A DNA stretch of 64,000 bases from Lithodes maja (Eukaryota; Arthropoda; Malacostraca; Decapoda; Lithodidae): NCBI GenBank assembly GCA_037953745.1, contig JBAKBP010007153.1, positions 1 through 64,000 of the forward strand. The letters run 5' to 3'. Shown in pieces: positions 1-11,845 of the stretch; the stretch's first letter is position 1; each line of letters starts with the position of its first letter. The notes below the pieces were generated by a model. That model was not told the origin of the DNA. It was given only the letters and a program-made list of their open reading frames with translations, and did no database searches. The position numbers were made by a program, and so were the translations under genes.

Positions 1-235
1 CTGGGAATGTCATGAGAGTGCCTGCCAGTGCTTGCCGGTGCCTGCGAGTGTCTAGAAGGGGTGTGGGGGTGACTGGGGAGGGTATAAACTGACTGGGTAT
101 GTGTGCGAGTGACCAAGGAAGGGTTAGAGTGCCTGGCAGTGCATGGGAGTGCCTGTGAAGTTCATGGGCTTGGGAATGCCTGCTAAGTCATAAGAGGGTG
201 CCAGTGTTTGGAGGGTCTAGACTCTAGAAGGAGTA
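1..235. repeat. Degenerate GTGCCTG-type tandem repeat
   Basis: The stretch is built from imperfect repeats of a GAGTGCCTGGCAGTG-like motif, spaced irregularly at about 15 to 30 bases. A related block recurs at 665-785, on the far side of an AT-rich spacer. No open frame of interest is present. It looks like an old, diverged minisatellite. Confidence 0.5.
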
Positions 236-664
236 TACTGGGGTTAACTATAGTCTACTCCCTAGACCATATATTATGACTTATAACTACTTGAAGCTTT
301 GTGTTTCCACAACTTTATAAAACATTTTGGTTTAATAAAACTCTGAATTTGGCTTTCTACCACTATTTATTTTATATATTTTTTAGTTTTATTTGTATTT
401 TGTTATTCTAATTTATTTATTTTCAATTATCTATTTATTTATTAATCTACTTTACTTAATTTATTTATTTTTATATATTTTTGTTTCGGGGGGTGGCGGG
501 GAGAGACAATCATTTAATGCAGCAATGACTTGTGTATCCTTACACACAGAAAAAAAAAAAAAAAATAGGCCAACAATATGTGTCCCCAAACTCATAAGAA
601 AAATCACGAGTTGAATAATCACGATATCAATTCTAATATTTGGGGAGAGTCGAAATTTACATAC
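236..664. other. AT-rich spacer, no gene seen
   Basis: This segment holds runs of TTTATTTATT-like sequence (about 360-485), a short G-rich tract and a poly(A) tract near 549. I see no gene, no RNA gene and no clear transposon end. Confidence 0.5.
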
Positions 665-785
665 CGTTAGTTCTGGGAATGTGCATGTGTGTTTAGGAGT
701 GTCATGAGAGCCTGGCAGTGTTTGGAAATGCCTGAGAATACCATGAGAACGCTTGGCAGTGTTTGGGATTGTCTGGTAGCATTTA
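665..785. repeat. Degenerate GTGCCTG-type repeat, second block
   Basis: Repeats of TGGCAGTGTTTGGGA-like sequence resemble those at 1-235. The block ends just before the TTAA that starts the first miniature element. Confidence 0.45.
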
Positions 786-799
786 AGAGGGGTGAGAGG

Positions 800-1164
800 T
801 TAAGGGGACAGTGGTTATTTTTGGGGTGTCTATTTATTTATATATTCATATATTGTTTTAGTTTCCTCGCTAGACCTTCATCAAGCTTAAACAACACTCC
901 CTAGACTCCCTTCCAGATTAATTTGTACATTTTTCGATAGAAAAATTTCCCCGGCCGAAGTCCGATTTCTCTTAAAATCACAAGCTCGCTATCGCTCGCC
1001 AGGAAAAAATCGACAGCTAAATGTCACGAAAGGTCTTGATATTGATATAGAAATGGGACGAAAGGTTATACAATCGACAAACTAATGGGGCGAACGTCGT
1101 AAAATCTGAAAACTAATGGGCTAAACATGGTCCCCCACCAGAAAAACGATTCATCTCCCCTTAA
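800..1164 (+). mobile_element. TTAA-flanked MITE, family M, copy 1
   Basis: A 357-bp body lies between TTAA at 800-803 and TTAA at 1161-1164. Its ends are inverted: GGGGACAGT after the left TTAA and ATCTCCCC before the right one. The core has the family hallmark: TTGTACATTTTTCGATAG, then a GCTCGCTATCGCTCGCC box, then spaced AATGGG/CGAA motifs. It has no coding capacity. Related copies lie at 4785, 5262, 8182, 8617, 11846 and 44700. The TTAA duplication suggests mobilisation by a piggyBac-type transposase, but the GGGGAG end is not the usual piggyBac CCY end, so the superfamily is uncertain. Confidence 0.75.
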
Positions 1165-1813
1165 CTGCGAATGTGGAAGAGTGCAACAAAGAATTAGAGT
1201 AAGATTAAGTATAAATGTGTTAGGGTGACTATGAATGTGTTGTTGTGTTTCGGAATGCACGAAATTCACTTGGAATCTGTGTGAATATCTTAACGGTACG
1301 TTTGTGTGTGGGGGCAGGGGGGTTAGGAATCCTCCTCCCCCTTGTATATTTCTCCTACTCGACGAGACAGAAACGGGCGAGGGAACGCGAAAGTGTTCCC
1401 GGACCCTGAGAAGAAAAACCTTAAACGTAGTTTCTGTTTGGGCTCTGTCTCGTGTCGGTCACCCCCAGCAATGGGGTATGTACCTGAGTATATGCATACA
1501 TATAATACGTTTGTGTGTCTATGAATGTCGGAATAATTTTGGCATGTGTAGGACCGATAAGGTATATTTCAGACTGAGTTGGGATGTGATAAAGATATAC
1601 GGTATATAAATATATGTTATATGTGTTGCAATAACTTGGACTATGAGTGTGTGGTTGTAAATGTGTGAGAGTAACTAGGAATAGAAAGGCGTGGATTATC
1701 TATTTATTTGTTTGTATAAGTGAGGGAAGCTTGGAAACAATTGTGTGTCTAGGTATGGGTTGGAATAGCTAAGTTTGTTAGTTTATCTATGAATGGCGAT
1801 AATATTGACTATG

Positions 1814-1816
<3 letters not shown>
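1165..1816. other. Unassigned spacer, no gene seen
   Basis: Mixed AT/GT-rich sequence with only short frames. None shows a recognisable domain. Confidence 0.5.

Positions 1817-1883
<67 letters not shown>
1817..1883. repeat. (GA)n microsatellite
   Basis: An uninterrupted GA dinucleotide run of about 33 units, followed by a purine-rich, G-rich tract (about 1935-2008) with G homopolymers. Confidence 0.97.
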
Positions 1884-1890
<7 letters not shown>

Positions 1891-2199
1891 AATATGCGAG
1901 GGTCTGGAATTGTGATGAGTGTCTGCAAGCAATTGGGGGGGAAGGGAGGGGGGGGGGGGGAGAAGGGGTCAGAGGGGGTGGAGAAGGGTGGAGGGGGGGT
2001 GGTGGAGTGTCTGGGAGTGCTACCATACTGCTTGCCAACACCAGCAAGCACAGCATATAGTTCCCGGAGACACATTAAGGAGAGTCATGCACAATCTAAG
2101 GGAGTCATGCACAGTATAATAAACCCACAAAAACATATAATTTATATTATCACAGATTTTGTTGATGGATGTTGGGTGATGTTTATGGATTACAATACT

Positions 2200-2201
<2 letters not shown>

Positions 2202-2253
<52 letters not shown>

Positions 2254-2265
2254 CCCCCCCCCCCC
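2202..2265. repeat. (CT)n microsatellite followed by C homopolymer
   Basis: About 24 CT units run directly into roughly 15 C residues. This compound tract is likely to be length-polymorphic. Confidence 0.97.
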
Positions 2266-2429
2266 AAGCTCACACGCCTCTCACGTCACACTATCACAGG
2301 CGTTACACTTCTTGCTTTAGTCTCGCCCTTACTAAGCTCCTTCCTCCCATGCACCCTTCATCCCTCAGTCACTCCCACTGGCGGTGAGACAATCTAGCGC
2401 GAACGAGCTGGGAGGGAACCAGTCATACA

Positions 2430-2563
2430 TAGTCATGCACACATTTACACATATAGTCATGCACACGGTCAGGCATACACACAGTCATGTACACGGTCAG
2501 GTATACACACAGTCACATATACAGTCATGCACACGGTCATGCATACACACAGTAACACATACA
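2430..2563. repeat. 28-bp minisatellite, diverged part
   Basis: Loose copies of the GTCATGCACACGGTCAGGCA motif, the unit that is regular at 3322-3816. The SINE at 2564 interrupts this array. Confidence 0.75.
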
Positions 2564-3053
2564 GCCCGTAGCCTAGTAGGTAGAGCTCTCGTCTCACACA
2601 CGAGGGGTCGGGGGTTCAATCCCCGGCCGGGCGGAGACAAATTGGGCTTGTCTCCTTTCATGTGTTAGCCTCAGTTCACCTAGCTGTAAATAGGTACCTG
2701 GAATAAGTGGGCGACGTTGTGACGTCCCATCTGGGGTTGGGCAAAAAATGGTACAAGGCGAGATGGGTATCATATGGTTCACCTAAGCTGATGGCTACCT
2801 AAGCCTTCGGGCGAGACGGTACCGTCTATAGTGAGAATGGTACAATACAGATCCACCCTAAGCCTTCGTTTCCGATGTCGCCAATTGGCTAAAATACAGA
2901 CTACACACACATCCACAGCCATTCCAACAGTACATAAAACACTTAACATGCATTTCACGCAATACATTCCCAGTTAAGGAGGCGCGATAATAATGAGCTT
3001 AGCTCGCATTGCGTGGATTCCCCTTGACGAACAAGTAACTGAGTAACTGAGTA
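2564..3053 (+). mobile_element. tRNA-Val-derived SINE, copy 1
   Basis: The first 69 bases (about 2564-2632) fold as a tRNA. The acceptor arm pairs GCCCG with CGGGC. The anticodon arm reads CTCGT-CTCACAC-ACGAG, giving anticodon CAC (valine). The T-arm holds GGTTCAATCCC as a good pol III B box, with an A-box-like TAGTAGGTAGAGC upstream. A tRNA-unrelated body follows and is shared with the minus-strand copy at 9803-10230 up to about 3013. The tail is a short tandem of AACTGAGT units (about 3035-3053). It is inserted in the 28-bp minisatellite, so the exact target duplication is ambiguous. SINEs are pol III-transcribed and need a LINE-encoded RT. Confidence 0.88.
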
Positions 3054-3226
3054 ACAGTCATGCACACGGTCAGGTATACACACAGTCACATGCACATACA
3101 GTCATGTACAGGGTCAGGCATACACACAGTCACACATACAGTCAGGCATACACACAGTAACGCACACAGTCATGTACACGGTCAGGCATACACACAGTCA
3201 CGCATACAGTAATGCACAGTGTCAGA
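3054..3226. repeat. 28-bp minisatellite, middle part
   Basis: Diverged GTCATGCACACGGTCAGGCATACACACA-type units resume directly after the SINE. A GATA-rich tract (about 3227-3258) follows. Confidence 0.75.
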
Positions 3227-3321
3227 TAGAGAGATAGATAAATAGATAGATAGTTTATTGACCACTGTTTACATTATTACAATCATTGAAAATATTTATC
3301 GTTGCACGAGATAATTCAATC

Positions 3322-3816
3322 AACACACAGTAACACACACAGTCATGCACACGGTCAGGCACACATACAGTCATGCACACGGTCAGGCACACATACAGTC
3401 ATGCACACGGTCAGGCATACATACAGTCATGCACACGGTCAGGCATACATACAGTCATGCACACGGTCAGGCATACATACAGTCATGCACACGGTCAGGC
3501 ACACATACAGTCATGCACACGGTCAGGCACACATACAGTCATGCACACGGTCAGGCACACATACAGTCATGCACACGGTCAGGCATACATAGTCATGCAC
3601 ACGGTCAGGCACACATACAGTCATGCACACGGTCAGGCATACATACAGTCATGCACACGGTCAGGCATAGATACAGTCATGCACACGGTCAGGCACACAT
3701 ACAGTTATGCACACGGTCAGGCATACATATAGTCATGCACACGGTCAGGCATACATACAGTCATGCACACGGTCAGGCATACATACAGTCATGCACACGG
3801 TCAGGCATACACATAC
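3322..3816. repeat. 28-bp minisatellite, regular part
   Basis: About 17 head-to-tail units of 28 bases, built on GTCATGCACACGGTCAGGCA followed by YACATACA. C/T variants at the YACATACA position alternate between units. One unit near 3590 is shortened. The period is not a multiple of 3, and the repeats stay open in several frames only by chance. Confidence 0.93.
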
Positions 3817-4086
3817 AAACGAGCAGTTAAACACATTCACACATACACACGTACGTACAGACCTTCAGTGAAAGGACATTACGATTTTTATCAGTTTTCA
3901 GTACCATGACAATTATATTTCTTGTAATCTGACTACCATTGTATTCTAACTAGTATTCTATTCGGATTAGGAAGGTTGTATCTATGAGTCAAACAAACTA
4001 GGGCCTATATTATAATCAAATATTTATCAATCTTCATTAACAAATTCAAGTTGTGGGTTATCCAGGAATAAGGCAAGATGTAATAT
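3817..4086. other. Unassigned spacer, no gene seen
   Basis: A short AC-rich transition followed by AT-rich unique-looking sequence. Confidence 0.4.

Positions 4087-4168
<82 letters not shown>
4087..4168. repeat. (GA)n microsatellite
   Basis: About 40 GA units with one phase interruption near 4102. Confidence 0.97.
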
Positions 4169-4169
<1 letters not shown>

Positions 4170-4282
4170 ACAAAAAGTTAAGTATTCTGTCACTCAGATA
4201 TGCGCACAAATATACGAGTTACAAACAGAGAACGGCAGATGCAGGAAAAGAACTTAATGGGAGAGATAAACAACACAGAAGT

Positions 4283-4673
4283 AACAACAACAATAATAAT
4301 AATAATAATAATAGTAATAATAATAATAAATATAATTAGATGAAGACGAATACTGCTACGACTACTACTTTCTACTACTATTACTACTATTACTACACTA
4401 CCACTACTACTACCACTACTACTACCACTACTACTACTACGACTACTTTTTTTTTTTTTTTTTTTACTACATTGATTTTTATTTAATATTTTTCATACAT
4501 TTCATGTTACTACTACTACCATCACCACCTCCACCATCACCACCACCACTACCATATATTTAATATTGTACACATACTAAATTTCACAAGCATCAGATAC
4601 TACATCATGCAACTTCAATCCAGTGTCCTTCCTATGCGACCCTCTGCCACTGCTGCCTCGTAGTCTACTTCTG

Positions 4674-4709
<36 letters not shown>

Positions 4710-4735
4710 ATAATAATAATAATAACAATAAAAAT
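4283..4735. repeat. Compound (AAT)n, (ACT)n, poly(T) and (ACC)n simple sequence
   Basis: AAT units lie at about 4285-4330, ACT units at about 4350-4443 and a poly(T) run at about 4447-4465. ACC/ATC units lie at about 4508-4555, and ACT/AAT units at about 4675-4730. A C homopolymer follows at about 4762-4775. Confidence 0.9.
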
Positions 4736-4784
4736 ATTAATAGGAACCCAGAGCAGTAGAACCCCCCCCCCCCCCAGGAAGTAA

Positions 4785-5130
4785 TTAAGGGAGAGGTAGC
4801 TGCATCTTCGGGACCCCCTTCTCCCTCATGTTTGACACCATTAATTTTGAAATGATAAGACGTCTGCCCCATTACTCTGACGATTTAAAGACCTTTCGTC
4901 TCCTTTCTTTACCAAAAAAAGACCTTCCGTGCCATTTAGGTGTCGATTGTTTTCCTGGCGAGCGATAGCAAGCCTGTAATTTAGGAGTAACAGGCCTTCC
5001 GAAAAATGTACAAATATATCTAGAAGGGGGATCTTGAGGATAACTAATAAAGCTTGATGGAGGACTAGGGAGGAAACTAAAACAATAATAAATAAATAAA
5101 TGAACTAATAAATCAACCCCACCCCCTTAA
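4785..5130 (-). mobile_element. TTAA-flanked MITE, family M, copy 2
   Basis: A body of 338 bases lies between TTAA at 4785-4788 and TTAA at 5127-5130. The ends are GGGAGAGG and CCACCCCC. The GGCGAGCGATAGC core box reads in the opposite orientation to copy 1. A C homopolymer lies just outside the left end. It is non-coding. Confidence 0.72.
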
Positions 5131-5261
5131 TTCTAAGCAATTACAGGCTACAAGGCGGACAGACAGACAAGACAGACAAGGAGGACGTAATTACCACAAG
5201 CACAAGCACAGTGGATAGTGGATAGCGGAGGAAAGCATGGGAGAAGCAGCCTAGAGCAGCC

Positions 5262-5652
5262 TTAAGGGAGCCCACCTCGCTTTTTTTCTCTTGCTCTCAC
5301 TCTCTCTTTGGCTTGTATCCATTCGGCCCCATTCATACTGTTTTAAGACGTTTACCCCCATCCAGGTGTCAATGTTTTCCTGGCGAGCGGTAGCGAGCCC
5401 GCATATATATATATATACATATTTTGGTTTTGACAGCAAATTAAAATTGTACATTTTTCGATCGAACAATGTCTCCGGCGAAGCCGAATTTCTCCATACA
5501 ATGCGGGCTCGCTATCGCTCGCCAGGAAAAAATCAACACCTGGATGGGGATAAACGTCTTAAAACAGTTGGCTGAATGGGGCCGAATGGATACAAGCCAG
5601 GGAAAGAGAAAAAGAGATAAAGATAAAAAAACAAACCGATGACCCCCCTTAA
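5262..5652. mobile_element. TTAA-flanked foldback MITE, family M, copy 3
   Basis: The body (5266-5648) lies between two TTAA sites, with ends GGGAGCCCACC and TGACCCCCC. The interior is a long inverted repeat. An arm at about 5308-5405 (GCTTGTATCCATTCGGCCCC ... GCGAGCGGTAGCGAGCC) returns as its reverse complement at about 5497-5605, around a centre with the family TTGTACATTTTTCGAT motif. It could form a hairpin of about 95 base pairs. It is non-coding. Confidence 0.8.
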
Positions 5653-5745
5653 CCCTTTCTGTACCAGTGCCATCCTTTTCATTATATGCTGACATCTATT
5701 AGACTATTTTATTCAGTTTAAAAAGGACCTCCAGCAATTAACAGG
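5649..5745 (+). mobile_element. Fragment of CCCC-end TTAA MITE
   Basis: The segment starts with TTAACCCTTTCTG and contains an ATTTTATTCAGTTTAAAAAGGACCT stretch resembling the left halves of the elements at 18060 and 33624. The right half is missing. It shares its TTAA with the foldback MITE to its left. Confidence 0.5.
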
Positions 5746-5832
5746 CAAATGTAACAATTCACAAACAAATGGAAATTGGGCTAAACATGAGGGAGAAGGT
5801 GGGTCTAGAAAAATCGACTATCTCCCCCTTAA
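5746..5832 (+). mobile_element. Right-end fragment of family M MITE
   Basis: GGGCTAAACATGAGGGAGAA through ATCTCCCCCTTAA matches the right ends of the copies at 8182 and 11846. The left part is absent. A second internal fragment of the same family lies at about 6229-6330 (GAGCGAACGTCATAAAATC ... GGGGTCAAG). Confidence 0.6.
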
Positions 5833-6409
5833 CCTAAAATAGAAACGTAAGACACCAACTAAACAAAGCACATCTAACGTGAGAGCTGCAACACATTCGG
5901 AGAGTAAGGGAGGAATTCAAGCAAAGACAATTAAATCATTAAGATGTTTAGTGTCTTAGTGCACCAGTCATTGCCCTCATCACGATCACAGTCACCATCA
6001 TTACTGTATACCTTTACCACTTTGTTACCCTCCTCACTACAGTCACCATACACCACCCTGTCACCATCACCAGTCAATACCTTCACCACCAGTCACCACC
6101 ACCACCAATATCATACCATCACTAACCGTCATCACAAAGTCACAATCACCAACGTCATACAGATCATCACCATCGGCCTACGTCACTATCTTCTCATCAC
6201 CACCACCACCATCTTCACCCAAATCTCCAGACTAATTGAGCGAACGTCATAAAATCTTAAAACTAATGGGTCTAAACAGTAGGCAGAATGGGGTCAAGCA
6301 AAAAAAAAAAAAGTGTACCCTTACTTTCGATGATCACTGCCTCACCCCCAGCATAAAAAGTCACGATTCTGTCATCAGTCGTTAGGAATGCATAGAATCA
6401 ACTATATTC

Positions 6410-6413
<4 letters not shown>
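5833..6413. other. CAC/CAT-rich spacer, no gene seen
   Basis: Imperfect CAC, CAT and ACC triplets dominate about 5960-6210. A family M fragment follows. No convincing coding region is present. Confidence 0.5.

Positions 6414-6469
<56 letters not shown>
6414..6469. repeat. (CT)n microsatellite
   Basis: 28 uninterrupted CT units. Confidence 0.97.
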
Positions 6470-6472
<3 letters not shown>

Positions 6473-6589
6473 GACTGTAAAACAAACACTCGTACACACA
6501 CCAATCATCATTAAAGGTACCAACTTCATCACTATTCACAACCTTACTCATCTCCCCGAGTCATCACACACTTCACTATCTCTCAAAAC

Positions 6590-7674
6590 ACACCCACACA
6601 CACACACACCAATCATCTTCACAGCCACTGCCTCCATAACAAAACTCATCATAGTAACAGCCACTCATCACCCTCCACCACCACCACCATCACCACACAC
6701 CAAGTCTCTCACCACCATCACCACACACCAAGTCTCTCACCACCATCACCACACACCAAGTCCCTCACCAACATCACCACCACCACCACCATCATCACAC
6801 ACCAAATTCCCCACCACCATCACCACACACCAAGGCCATCACCACACACCAAGTCCCTCACCAACATCACCACCATCACACACCAAATTCCTAACCACCA
6901 TCACCACACACCAAATCCCTCACCAACCACAGCACCATCATCACAAACATACAAACATTAGTCATCACTATGGCTATTATATTCATCACAAGCACTATCC
7001 TCTTCTACTTTTACCATATGTTCAAAGTCAATAAATAAATACAAATAAAAACAAAATATACCCCTCACTAATCGTCCCTAAAGCCTCCATCTTTACCAAA
7101 CTAGCCCCTACACTCACCACTATAACCCAAATCACCACACTGAATATCCCTCATCACCACCACAACACGGATCATCACCACATAAATCACCGCACACAGA
7201 AACACACAAACTAGTTTCTTCCCAAACTCTCAACCTTCATCACTACTGCATCCTCTACCCTTACTAAACCATCATTATCACTAGCCATCACCACCTTATC
7301 ACTCATCACCATCATCACCACTTTATCACTCATCATCACCATCAACCACGACCACAACCAGTCAACAGTATTACCGTACCAGTTAACACAACCACACTCA
7401 ATAATCAACCATTGTATTACCCTCATTCTCAGCATCACCACTACCACCACCACTCACCATTACTATTATCACCACTCACACACACACACTTACACTACAC
7501 CATCACTAGTCACCAACACTATCACCACACACACCCTATCATCACCACTACCACAAGCACCACTCTCACTCACACCCTATCACCATTACTAGTCACCAAA
7601 ACTATCATCACACATACCCTATCATCATCACTATTATCACCACTACCCAAAGCACCACCACTCACCATTACTAT

Positions 7675-7705
<31 letters not shown>

Positions 7706-7795
7706 TTATCACCAAAACTATCATCACGCATAATTATACCCTAGCATCATCACTACTATCATCACCACTACCACACACACACACTGCTTGTTCTA
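6590..7795. repeat. Long imperfect CAC/CAT/ACAC low-complexity tract
   Basis: The tract includes a recognisable local repeat, CACCATCACCACACACCAAG, recurring about seven times at 6685-6925. It also holds ATCACCACT-type repeats (7250-7790) and an (AC)n run at about 7679-7705. Reading frames through it are His/Thr-rich on plus and Val/Met-rich on minus, and are not genes. Confidence 0.85.
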
Positions 7796-8077
7796 GTATT
7801 ATGGAAGATGATACCCAAGGTCACACGGAGTTTTAATTGCTTCTTAAACTACAGTAGATTGTCTCTTTGTTTTTAAGTTTAGTTTTGTGTCTGAATAGTT
7901 GGAGCACTTGTTGTTGTTGTTGCTTAATTGTTGTAGTTGTTGTTCATGTTGTTTAATTACTTCTTTAACTTGATTGTCGTTATTATATTTGCGTATTTTT
8001 ACTTATATTATTGAATTCATCCTTGTTGTTGTTGTTGTTGTTGTTGTATTAATATGTTGGTGTTATCATTATCATCG

Positions 8078-8117
<40 letters not shown>

Positions 8118-8181
8118 GTTCTATTTGATAAGTAATGGTATTCTCGTAAAGATATTCATCATAGTTGCCAATGGGCGCTGG
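7796..8181. repeat. (GTT)n and (ATT)n triplet repeats in AT-rich spacer
   Basis: GTT units lie at about 7909-7922 and 8025-8047, and ATT units at about 8080-8116. No gene is seen. Confidence 0.85.
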
Positions 8182-8520
8182 TTAAGGGGAGGTTTTTAGT
8201 TTGGTTCCTAGATATCCTTCAAGTTTAAGATTACACCCCCTTGAGCCCCTTTCTAGATAAATTTGTACATTTTTCGGTAGAAAAATGTCCCGGCTGAAAG
8301 CCGGTACCTCTTAAATTACAGGCTCGCTATCGCTCGCCAGGATAAAATCGACACCTACATGGCACGAAAGGTCTTAAAATTGGCAGAAATGGGTTGAAAG
8401 TTCTTAAAATAGTCAAAGTAATGCGGCAAACGTCTTAAAATTAGAAAAACAATGGGGCTAAAAATGAGGGAGAAAGGAGTCAAGAAAAAAAAATCCCTCA
8501 AGTGGACATCTCTGGTTAGT
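8182..8520 (+). mobile_element. TTAA-flanked MITE, family M, copy 4 (right end decayed)
   Basis: It starts with TTAAGGGGAGGTTTTTAG at 8182. It carries the full family core (TTGTACATTTTTCGGTAG, GGCTCGCTATCGCTCGCC and the AATGGG/CGAA series). Its right end reads ACATCTCTGGTTAG where intact copies read ATCTCCCCTTAA, so the right terminus and TTAA have mutated. Confidence 0.75.
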
Positions 8521-8616
8521 TTTGTTAATCTGGTGTTTGTTGTTGTTGTTGCTTATCTCACATTCTTAATACTATGTGTTGTGCCGTGTACTTAGCAGCT
8601 AATGCCATTGTTGTCT

Positions 8617-9055
8617 TTAAGGGAGCCCACCTCCCTCGCTTTGCTTTCTCTTTCTCTCCCTCTCTCTTTGGCTTGTATTCATTCGGCCCCATTCAGCCTA
8701 CTGTTGTTAAGACGTTTACCCCCATCCAGGTGTCAATATGTTCCTGGCGAGCGGCAGCGAGCCAGCATATATATATATTTTTGTTTTGACAGCAAGCTAA
8801 ATTTGTACATTTTTCAATAGAAAAATGTTTCCGGCGAAGCCGGATTCCTCCATACAATGATGGCTCGCTATCGCTCACGCGAAGCCGGATTCCTCCATAC
8901 AATGATGGCTCGCTATCGCTCACCAGGAAGAAATCGACACCTGAATGGGGATAAACGTCTTAAAACAGTTGGCTGAATGGGGCCGAATGGATACAAGCCA
9001 GGGAAAGAGAGATGAGGAGAGAAAGATAAAAGAAAAAGCTGGTGACCCCCCTTAA
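8617..9055. mobile_element. TTAA-flanked foldback MITE, family M, copy 5
   Basis: The body (8621-9051) sits between TTAA sites and has the same long inverted-repeat design as the copy at 5262. The right arm carries an internal direct duplication of about 48 bases (CGAAGCCGGATTCCTCCATA ... GGCTCGCTATCGCTCAC, twice at about 8836-8923), so the arms are unequal. Confidence 0.8.
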
Positions 9056-9073
9056 CGCCATTTTTTATCTAGC

Positions 9074-9221
9074 GATGTTTATGTTGTTGATGTTTATGTT
9101 GTTGATGTTTATGTTGTTGATGTTTATGTTGTTGATGTTTATGTTGTTGATGTTTATGTTGTTGATGTTTATGTTGTTGATGTTTATGTTGTTGATGTTT
9201 ATGTTGTTGATGTTTATCTTT
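9074..9221. repeat. 15-bp minisatellite
   Basis: About ten perfect copies of GATGTTTATGTTGTT. The period is a multiple of 3, so it translates as a spurious Met-Leu-Phe repeat. Confidence 0.95.
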
Positions 9222-9568
9222 ATCGTGGTTTTGTTGATATTATTGTTTCTGCTGATGATGTGTTAATTACGGTTTATGATAATGTTTATATTTGGTTTAT
9301 GTTTATCTTTATCGTGGTTTTGTTGATATTATTGTTTCTGCTGATGATGTGTTAATTACGGTTTATGATAATGTTTATATTTGGTTTATGTTTATCTTTA
9401 TCGTGGTTTTGTTGATATTATTGTTTCTGCTGATGATGTGTTAATTACGGTTTATGATAATGTTTATATTTGGTTTATGTTTATCTTTATCGTGGTTTTG
9501 TTGATATTATTGTTTCTGCTGATGATGTGTTAATTACGGTTTATGATAATGTTTATATTTGGTTTATG
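9213..9568. repeat. 89-bp tandem repeat, four copies
   Basis: Four nearly identical units start at 9213, 9302, 9391 and 9480, each beginning TTTATCTTTATCGTGG. A diverged fifth start lies at 9569. The array is directly adjoined to the 15-bp array and shares its TGTTTATGTT motif, so it may have grown out of it. Confidence 0.93.
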
Positions 9569-9802
9569 TTTGTCTTTATTGTGTTCTTGTTGTTGTTGTT
9601 GTTGCTAGTGAAGTGTTTATTGTTGTTTATATTAATGGATATTATTTGTCTTTGGTTATTGTTATTTACAAATATAATAATGTAGGTGCTTGCTGTTGTT
9701 ATTTGTTATTGTTGTTGATAATTATAACAATGATATCAGTTTTGGTTCTTGGTGCTATTACTTATAACATAGAATTGCGGTGTGTGTGTACTTACTCTAG
9801 TT

Positions 9803-10229
9803 GTATTGCGGGAGTGAGCATGCTCGTTATTTCCCACCTCCTATATGTGTAAGTGTTATATGTATCGTTGGAATGGCTGTGGATGTGTGTGTAGTCTGTA
9901 TTTTTAGCCAATTGGCGACATCGGAAACTAAGGCTTAGGGTGGATCTGTATGGTACCATTCTCACTATAGACGGTACCGTCTCGCCCGAAGGCTTAGGTA
10001 GCCATCAGCTTAGGTGAACCATATGATACCCATCTCGCCTTGTACCATTTTTGCCAACCCCAGATGGGACGTCACAACGTCGTCCACTTATTCCAGGTAC
10101 CTATTTACAGCTAGGTGAACTGAGGCTAACACATGAAAGGAGACAAGCCCAATTTGTCTCCGCCCGGCCGGGGATTGAACCCCCGACCCCTCGTGTGTGA
10201 GACGAGAGCTCTACCTACTAGGCTACGGG

Positions 10230-10230
<1 letters not shown>
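9803..10230 (-). mobile_element. tRNA-Val-derived SINE, copy 2
   Basis: On the minus strand the tRNA-like head occupies about 10230-10161, with the same CAC anticodon arm and GGTTCAATCCC B box as the copy at 2564. The body is near-identical to copy 1. Homology extends to about 9803, where the two copies diverge after a TTGTATTGCG/CATTGCG end. Its 5' end abuts a (TG)n tract. Confidence 0.88.

Positions 10231-10278
<48 letters not shown>
10231..10278. repeat. (TG)n microsatellite
   Basis: 24 TG units immediately beside the 5' end of the minus-strand SINE. Confidence 0.96.
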
Positions 10279-10279
<1 letters not shown>

Positions 10280-10491
10280 AGAGAGTGTGTTTTTATTTAT
10301 TTTTTTGTATTTCTTTGGTTGTTATGTGTGTCCTGGAAAACAGATTCCTTGCTATCTTTGATTAATCAGATTGTCAACAGGAATTGTACAATACCCATGT
10401 CTTGCAATGTATGCTATCTTGCACCACACAAACACACACACATACACATTCTCTCTGTCTCTCGCTTTTTTCTCTCTCTCTCTCTTGCACG

Positions 10492-10492
<1 letters not shown>

Positions 10493-10556
<64 letters not shown>
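10493..10556. repeat. (CA)n microsatellite
   Basis: About 30 CA units, preceded by CT-rich sequence (10449-10484). Confidence 0.96.
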
Positions 10557-10558
<2 letters not shown>

Positions 10559-11202
10559 ATTCACGAACAAGCACACCTACACTACATTACCACACAGGCT
10601 CTTAAGGAATCACAAACACATACCGACAATTAAATTAGGCAACTAGATTTCTTTTAGTTATTAAGTAACACACACATAAGATAATAAATGCAATGCTATC
10701 TACCGACAACCATAAGAGATATATTTTCAACTTTATGTTTTTTGTTATGGCCCCACGTGTGTAAAACAATAGTATAACAGATACGTAAAATGTGCAATGA
10801 AGAAATGTAGATACGAGCCTCGAAAGCTGGGAAGCAGAATATATATTGAAGAAGGTAATCAAATTAAGTGGGGCAAAAAACAAAATATAATAAAAATAAA
10901 ATAAACACACACACAAACACACACACACACACACACACACACATATTCAGCGAAAAAGTTAAAACATCAAATGGAGAAAAGTGTGAAGACAGAGACCCTA
11001 AGATAGAAATATATCTGAAAAAAGAAAAGCCCAACAAAGCGGCATGATATAACAAAAACATATATGCAGAAAAAATAATTGAGGAGATACGATAGAAGTA
11101 CTGCGGCCCAATTAACGCAGACAAACAAGCAAGCATAAACAAGGGCAGCGAATTATACGGGGTGGGTGCAAACAAGGCAGATAAACAAAATATTAGTTTA
11201 TC
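10557..11202. other. Unassigned AT-rich spacer with a short (CA)n
   Basis: A (CA)n run lies at about 10902-10943. I see no coding or RNA gene. Confidence 0.5.

Positions 11203-11845
<643 letters not shown>

Noticed and set aside
2564..2632. Functional tRNA-Val gene
   Set aside because: The tRNA-like head is continuous with a repeated 350-base body present again at 9803-10230, so it is a SINE head and not a stand-alone tRNA gene.
3322..3816. CRISPR-like array
   Set aside because: Units are head-to-tail without unique spacers, and the context is eukaryotic repeat DNA. The same applies to the 36-, 43-, 45-, 49- and 51-bp arrays.
3302..3830. His/Thr-rich repeat protein on the plus strand
   Set aside because: It is a translation of the 28-bp minisatellite in three frames at once, with no supporting gene structure.
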